Source: Candidatus Nomurabacteria bacterium
GTDB taxonomy: Bacteria > Patescibacteriota > Minisyncoccia > Phycocordibacterales > UBA9973
Direction: 5' to 3'
Assembly (NCBI GenBank): GCA_021413625.1
Contig: JAIOPY010000077.1
Span: forward strand, 1 to 7,428
DNA length: 7,428 nt
Made by a program: the position numbers and the translations under genes. This document shows positions 5,713-7,428 of this stretch, piece after piece. The notes below the pieces were generated by a model. That model was given only the letters and a program-made list of their open reading frames with translations, made no database searches and was not told the DNA's origin. The number at the start of each line of letters is the position of its first letter. The first letter of the stretch is position 1.

Positions 5713-7428
5713 ATGAACTCTCCCGTGAATAAAATTAAGGAGAGACTAACAATTGAAAAAATAATCTCTTCTTATATAAAATTGGAACGCACAGGCATTA
5801 ACTTTAAAGCCAAGTGTCCTTTTCATAATGAAAAGACACCGTCCTTTTTTGTTTCTTCTTCTCGCGGAACTTATTATTGTTTTGGTTGTGCTGCTAAGGG
5901 AGATATTTTTTCTTTTGTGCAGGAATTTGAAGGTCTGGATTTTAAAGGCGCCTTGAAGCTTCTAGCAGCACGTGCTGGAGTGCCACTTGAAAATTATAAC
6001 AAAGAAGCAGAAAGTGAGAAGGAAAGACTTTATAGAGTGATGGAGGAATCAACTCTTTATTTTTCTAGTAATTTAGTAAAGCATAAAGAAGTTTTAGAAT
6101 ATTTATCTCTTCGTGGGTTAAATGAAAACAGCTTGAAAGATTTTAGAGTTGGTTTTGCCACACTTGATTGGCGCGAACTTTATACCCACCTAACTAAAAA
6201 AGGTTTTACTGAAGTGGAAATGGAAAAAGCTGGGTTAATAAAGAAGTCTGAAAAAAGCCTGCCTGACGGTAGGCAGGGTTATTATGACAGATTTCGTGGC
6301 AGAGTAATGTTTCCAATCTCGGATTCCAGTGGTAGAGTTATTGCTTTTTCTGGCAGAATTTTTACAGATGATGGGAAATCTGCTAAGTATTTAAACAGTC
6401 CTGATACAATCCTGTTTAATAAATCCGCGGTTCTTTATGGTCTTGATAAAGCCAAAGAGTCAATTCGCAAGAATAATTTTTCTATTTTAGTTGAAGGTCA
6501 AATGGATTTGATTCTTTCTCATCAGGCGGGGTATAAAAATAATATTGAAACTTCTGGGACAGCTCTTTCGGACGAAACTGTTTCTAAGGAAAATGCAGTT
6601 TCTAATTTAGGTTTAGTTCGTCGTTTAACTCCGAACATAGTTCTAGCTTTTGATGCTGACAAAGCCGGTTTTGCAGCTTCAAATAGGGCAGGAAAAATAG
6701 CTCTTTCTTTAGGTATGGATGTTAAAGTTGCTAAAATGCCTGAGGGCGTTGACCCCGCTGATTTAATATCTAAAGGTGGCGTCACTGCTTGGAAGGAAGT
6801 TATTCGTGAATCCAAGCACATCATTGAGTTTTTATTGGATAGAATTTTAACAAACAAAGAAGAGGACATGCGTAAGGTTGGCAGAGAAATAAAGGAAAAA
6901 ATACTGCCTTACGTGGATGCACTAGAGAGTTCTATTGAGAAGGTTCATTTCTTGAAGAAAATCAGTGATACATCTGGAATCCCAGTTAATGCCCTAGAAG
7001 ATGATTTGAAAAAAGTTGGCGAAGAATCCAAGCACGAAAAAGAAGAAATCCAAGAAGCTATTGAGTCTGGTTTGTACAGAAAAGACCATATCTTAAATAG
7101 ATTATTAGGAATAATACTTTGGCAGAAAAGCTTAAGTAAAACATCAATTGAGGTAGATAAAGTTTTAGTAGAATTGGCTGAGATTTTAAAAACAGAAGTA
7201 GAAAAAATTTTAGAAAATACCGAAAGCAATAAAGAAGATTTAATATTTGAAGCGGAGGTTTTTTATGGGGTAGAAGTTGATTTAGAAAAAGATGTTGAAG
7301 AATTACTTAATAATTTAAAAGAGGAACATCTAAAAGAAGAGCTGGGCCGCAAGATGAGGGAGCTACATCTGGCTGAAGAAAATAAGGACCAAGCAAAATC
7401 CTCGCAAGTTTTAAAAGAAATTAATGAT
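5713..7428 (+). CDS. dnaG: DNA primase, 3'-truncated by window edge
   Basis: Primase makes the short RNA primers for lagging-strand DNA synthesis and works with the replicative helicase. The frame stays open from ATG 5713 to the last base (572 codons visible), so the C-terminus is outside the window; E. coli DnaG is 581 residues, so little is probably missing. The start is chosen because MNSPVNKIKERLTIEKIISSYIKL matches the usual first helix and little lies between it and the rpoC stop. Visible domains: CHC2 zinc finger with C35, H38, C56 and C59 (CPFHNEKTPSF, YYCFGC); catalytic core beginning near YYDRFRGRVMFPI (190-202); TOPRIM motifs LVEGQMD (E261, D265), AFDADKAG (D314, D316) and MPEGVDPADLI (D347, D350); then from about residue 430 a lysine- and glutamate-rich helical region where the helicase-binding domain belongs, too divergent for me to assign. 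A GC-rich palindrome lies in frame at residues 182-189. The family's EGYMD reads EGQMD here. The gene is probably cotranscribed with rpoBC. Confidence 0.97.
   Translation, partial: MNSPVNKIKERLTIEKIISSYIKLERTGINFKAKCPFHNEKTPSFFVSSSRGTYYCFGCAAKGDIFSFVQEFEGLDFKGALKLLAARAGVPLENYNKEAESEKERLYRVMEESTLYFSSNLVKHKEVLEYLSLRGLNENSLKDFRVGFATLDWRELYTHLTKKGFTEVEMEKAGLIKKSEKSLPDGRQGYYDRFRGRVMFPISDSSGRVIAFSGRIFTDDGKSAKYLNSPDTILFNKSAVLYGLDKAKESIRKNNFSILVEGQMDLILSHQAGYKNNIETSGTALSDETVSKENAVSNLGLVRRLTPNIVLAFDADKAGFAASNRAGKIALSLGMDVKVAKMPEGVDPADLISKGGVTAWKEVIRESKHIIEFLLDRILTNKEEDMRKVGREIKEKILPYVDALESSIEKVHFLKKISDTSGIPVNALEDDLKKVGEESKHEKEEIQEAIESGLYRKDHILNRLLGIILWQKSLSKTSIEVDKVLVELAEILKTEVEKILENTESNKEDLIFEAEVFYGVEVDLEKDVEELLNNLKEEHLKEELGRKMRELHLAEENKDQAKSSQVLKEIND
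6258..6277. repeat. GC-rich palindromic element inside dnaG
   Basis: Perfect 7-bp inverted repeat, CCTGCCT (6258-6264) and AGGCAGG (6271-6277), around the 6-nt loop GACGGT. It has 14 G/C of 20 in strongly AT-rich surroundings. It is read in the dnaG frame as the SLPDGRQG segment (residues 182-189), immediately before the conserved YYDRFRGR motif, where a variable-length loop is expected. An A6 run (6251-6256) precedes it; on the minus strand this becomes stem, C, then T6, which resembles an intrinsic terminator. No second copy occurs in this window. The structure is seen directly; that it is a dispersed, mobile-like element of the genome is inference. Confidence 0.7.

Noticed and set aside
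6522..7229. Minus-strand open frames opposite dnaG
   Set aside because: The plus strand encodes TOPRIM motifs and the rest of primase continuously; the reverse translations are Ser/Phe-rich with no family resemblance.

Overview
This window carries three genes packed head to tail on the + strand, all running left to right: the 3' part of rpoB (RNA polymerase beta), a complete rpoC (beta', 1202 residues), and most of dnaG (DNA primase), which runs off the right edge. There are no RNA genes, CRISPR arrays, insertion sequences, promoters or + strand terminators that I can support. Almost every base is coding: rpoB and rpoC overlap by 14 nt and rpoC and dnaG are 9 nt apart, so no gene-free stretch exceeds a few bases.

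The organism looks like a member of the Candidate Phyla Radiation (Patescibacteria), most likely a Parcubacteria-type lineage. The reasons are inference from protein wording: the RpoB stretches EMEHLRTLSALGPGG, CPIHTPEGPNIGLILHLSTYA and [27 protein letters not shown]; the RpoC stretch [20 protein letters not shown] with a rebuilt rudder; a primase that opens MNSPVNKIKERL and carries EGQMD in its TOPRIM domain; AT-rich DNA with standard stop codons; and a GC-rich CCTGCCT...AGGCAGG palindrome embedded in a gene. No 16S or other phylogenetic marker was available to confirm this.

Region by region: bases 1-2108 encode the catalytic C-terminal half of RpoB, from just before the rifampicin pocket to the natural C-terminus. 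Bases 2095-5703 encode RpoC with both zinc sites, the NADFDGD catalytic loop, bridge helix and trigger loop, plus an insertion of about 44 residues near the N-terminus. Bases 5713-7428 encode primase: CHC2 zinc finger, TOPRIM core, and a charged helical C-terminal part that is cut off.

The genes probably form one transcription unit joining core RNA polymerase to replication primase. In model bacteria dnaG instead sits with rpsU and rpoD, so this arrangement suggests a merged operon; rpoD just downstream would be a natural expectation. No wholly new system is evident. The best leads are the palindrome inserted in frame in dnaG (which also looks like a minus-strand terminator), naturally altered drug-pocket and switch-2 residues in RNA polymerase, and an A7 tract at the rpoB-rpoC junction where loss of one base would fuse the two genes.
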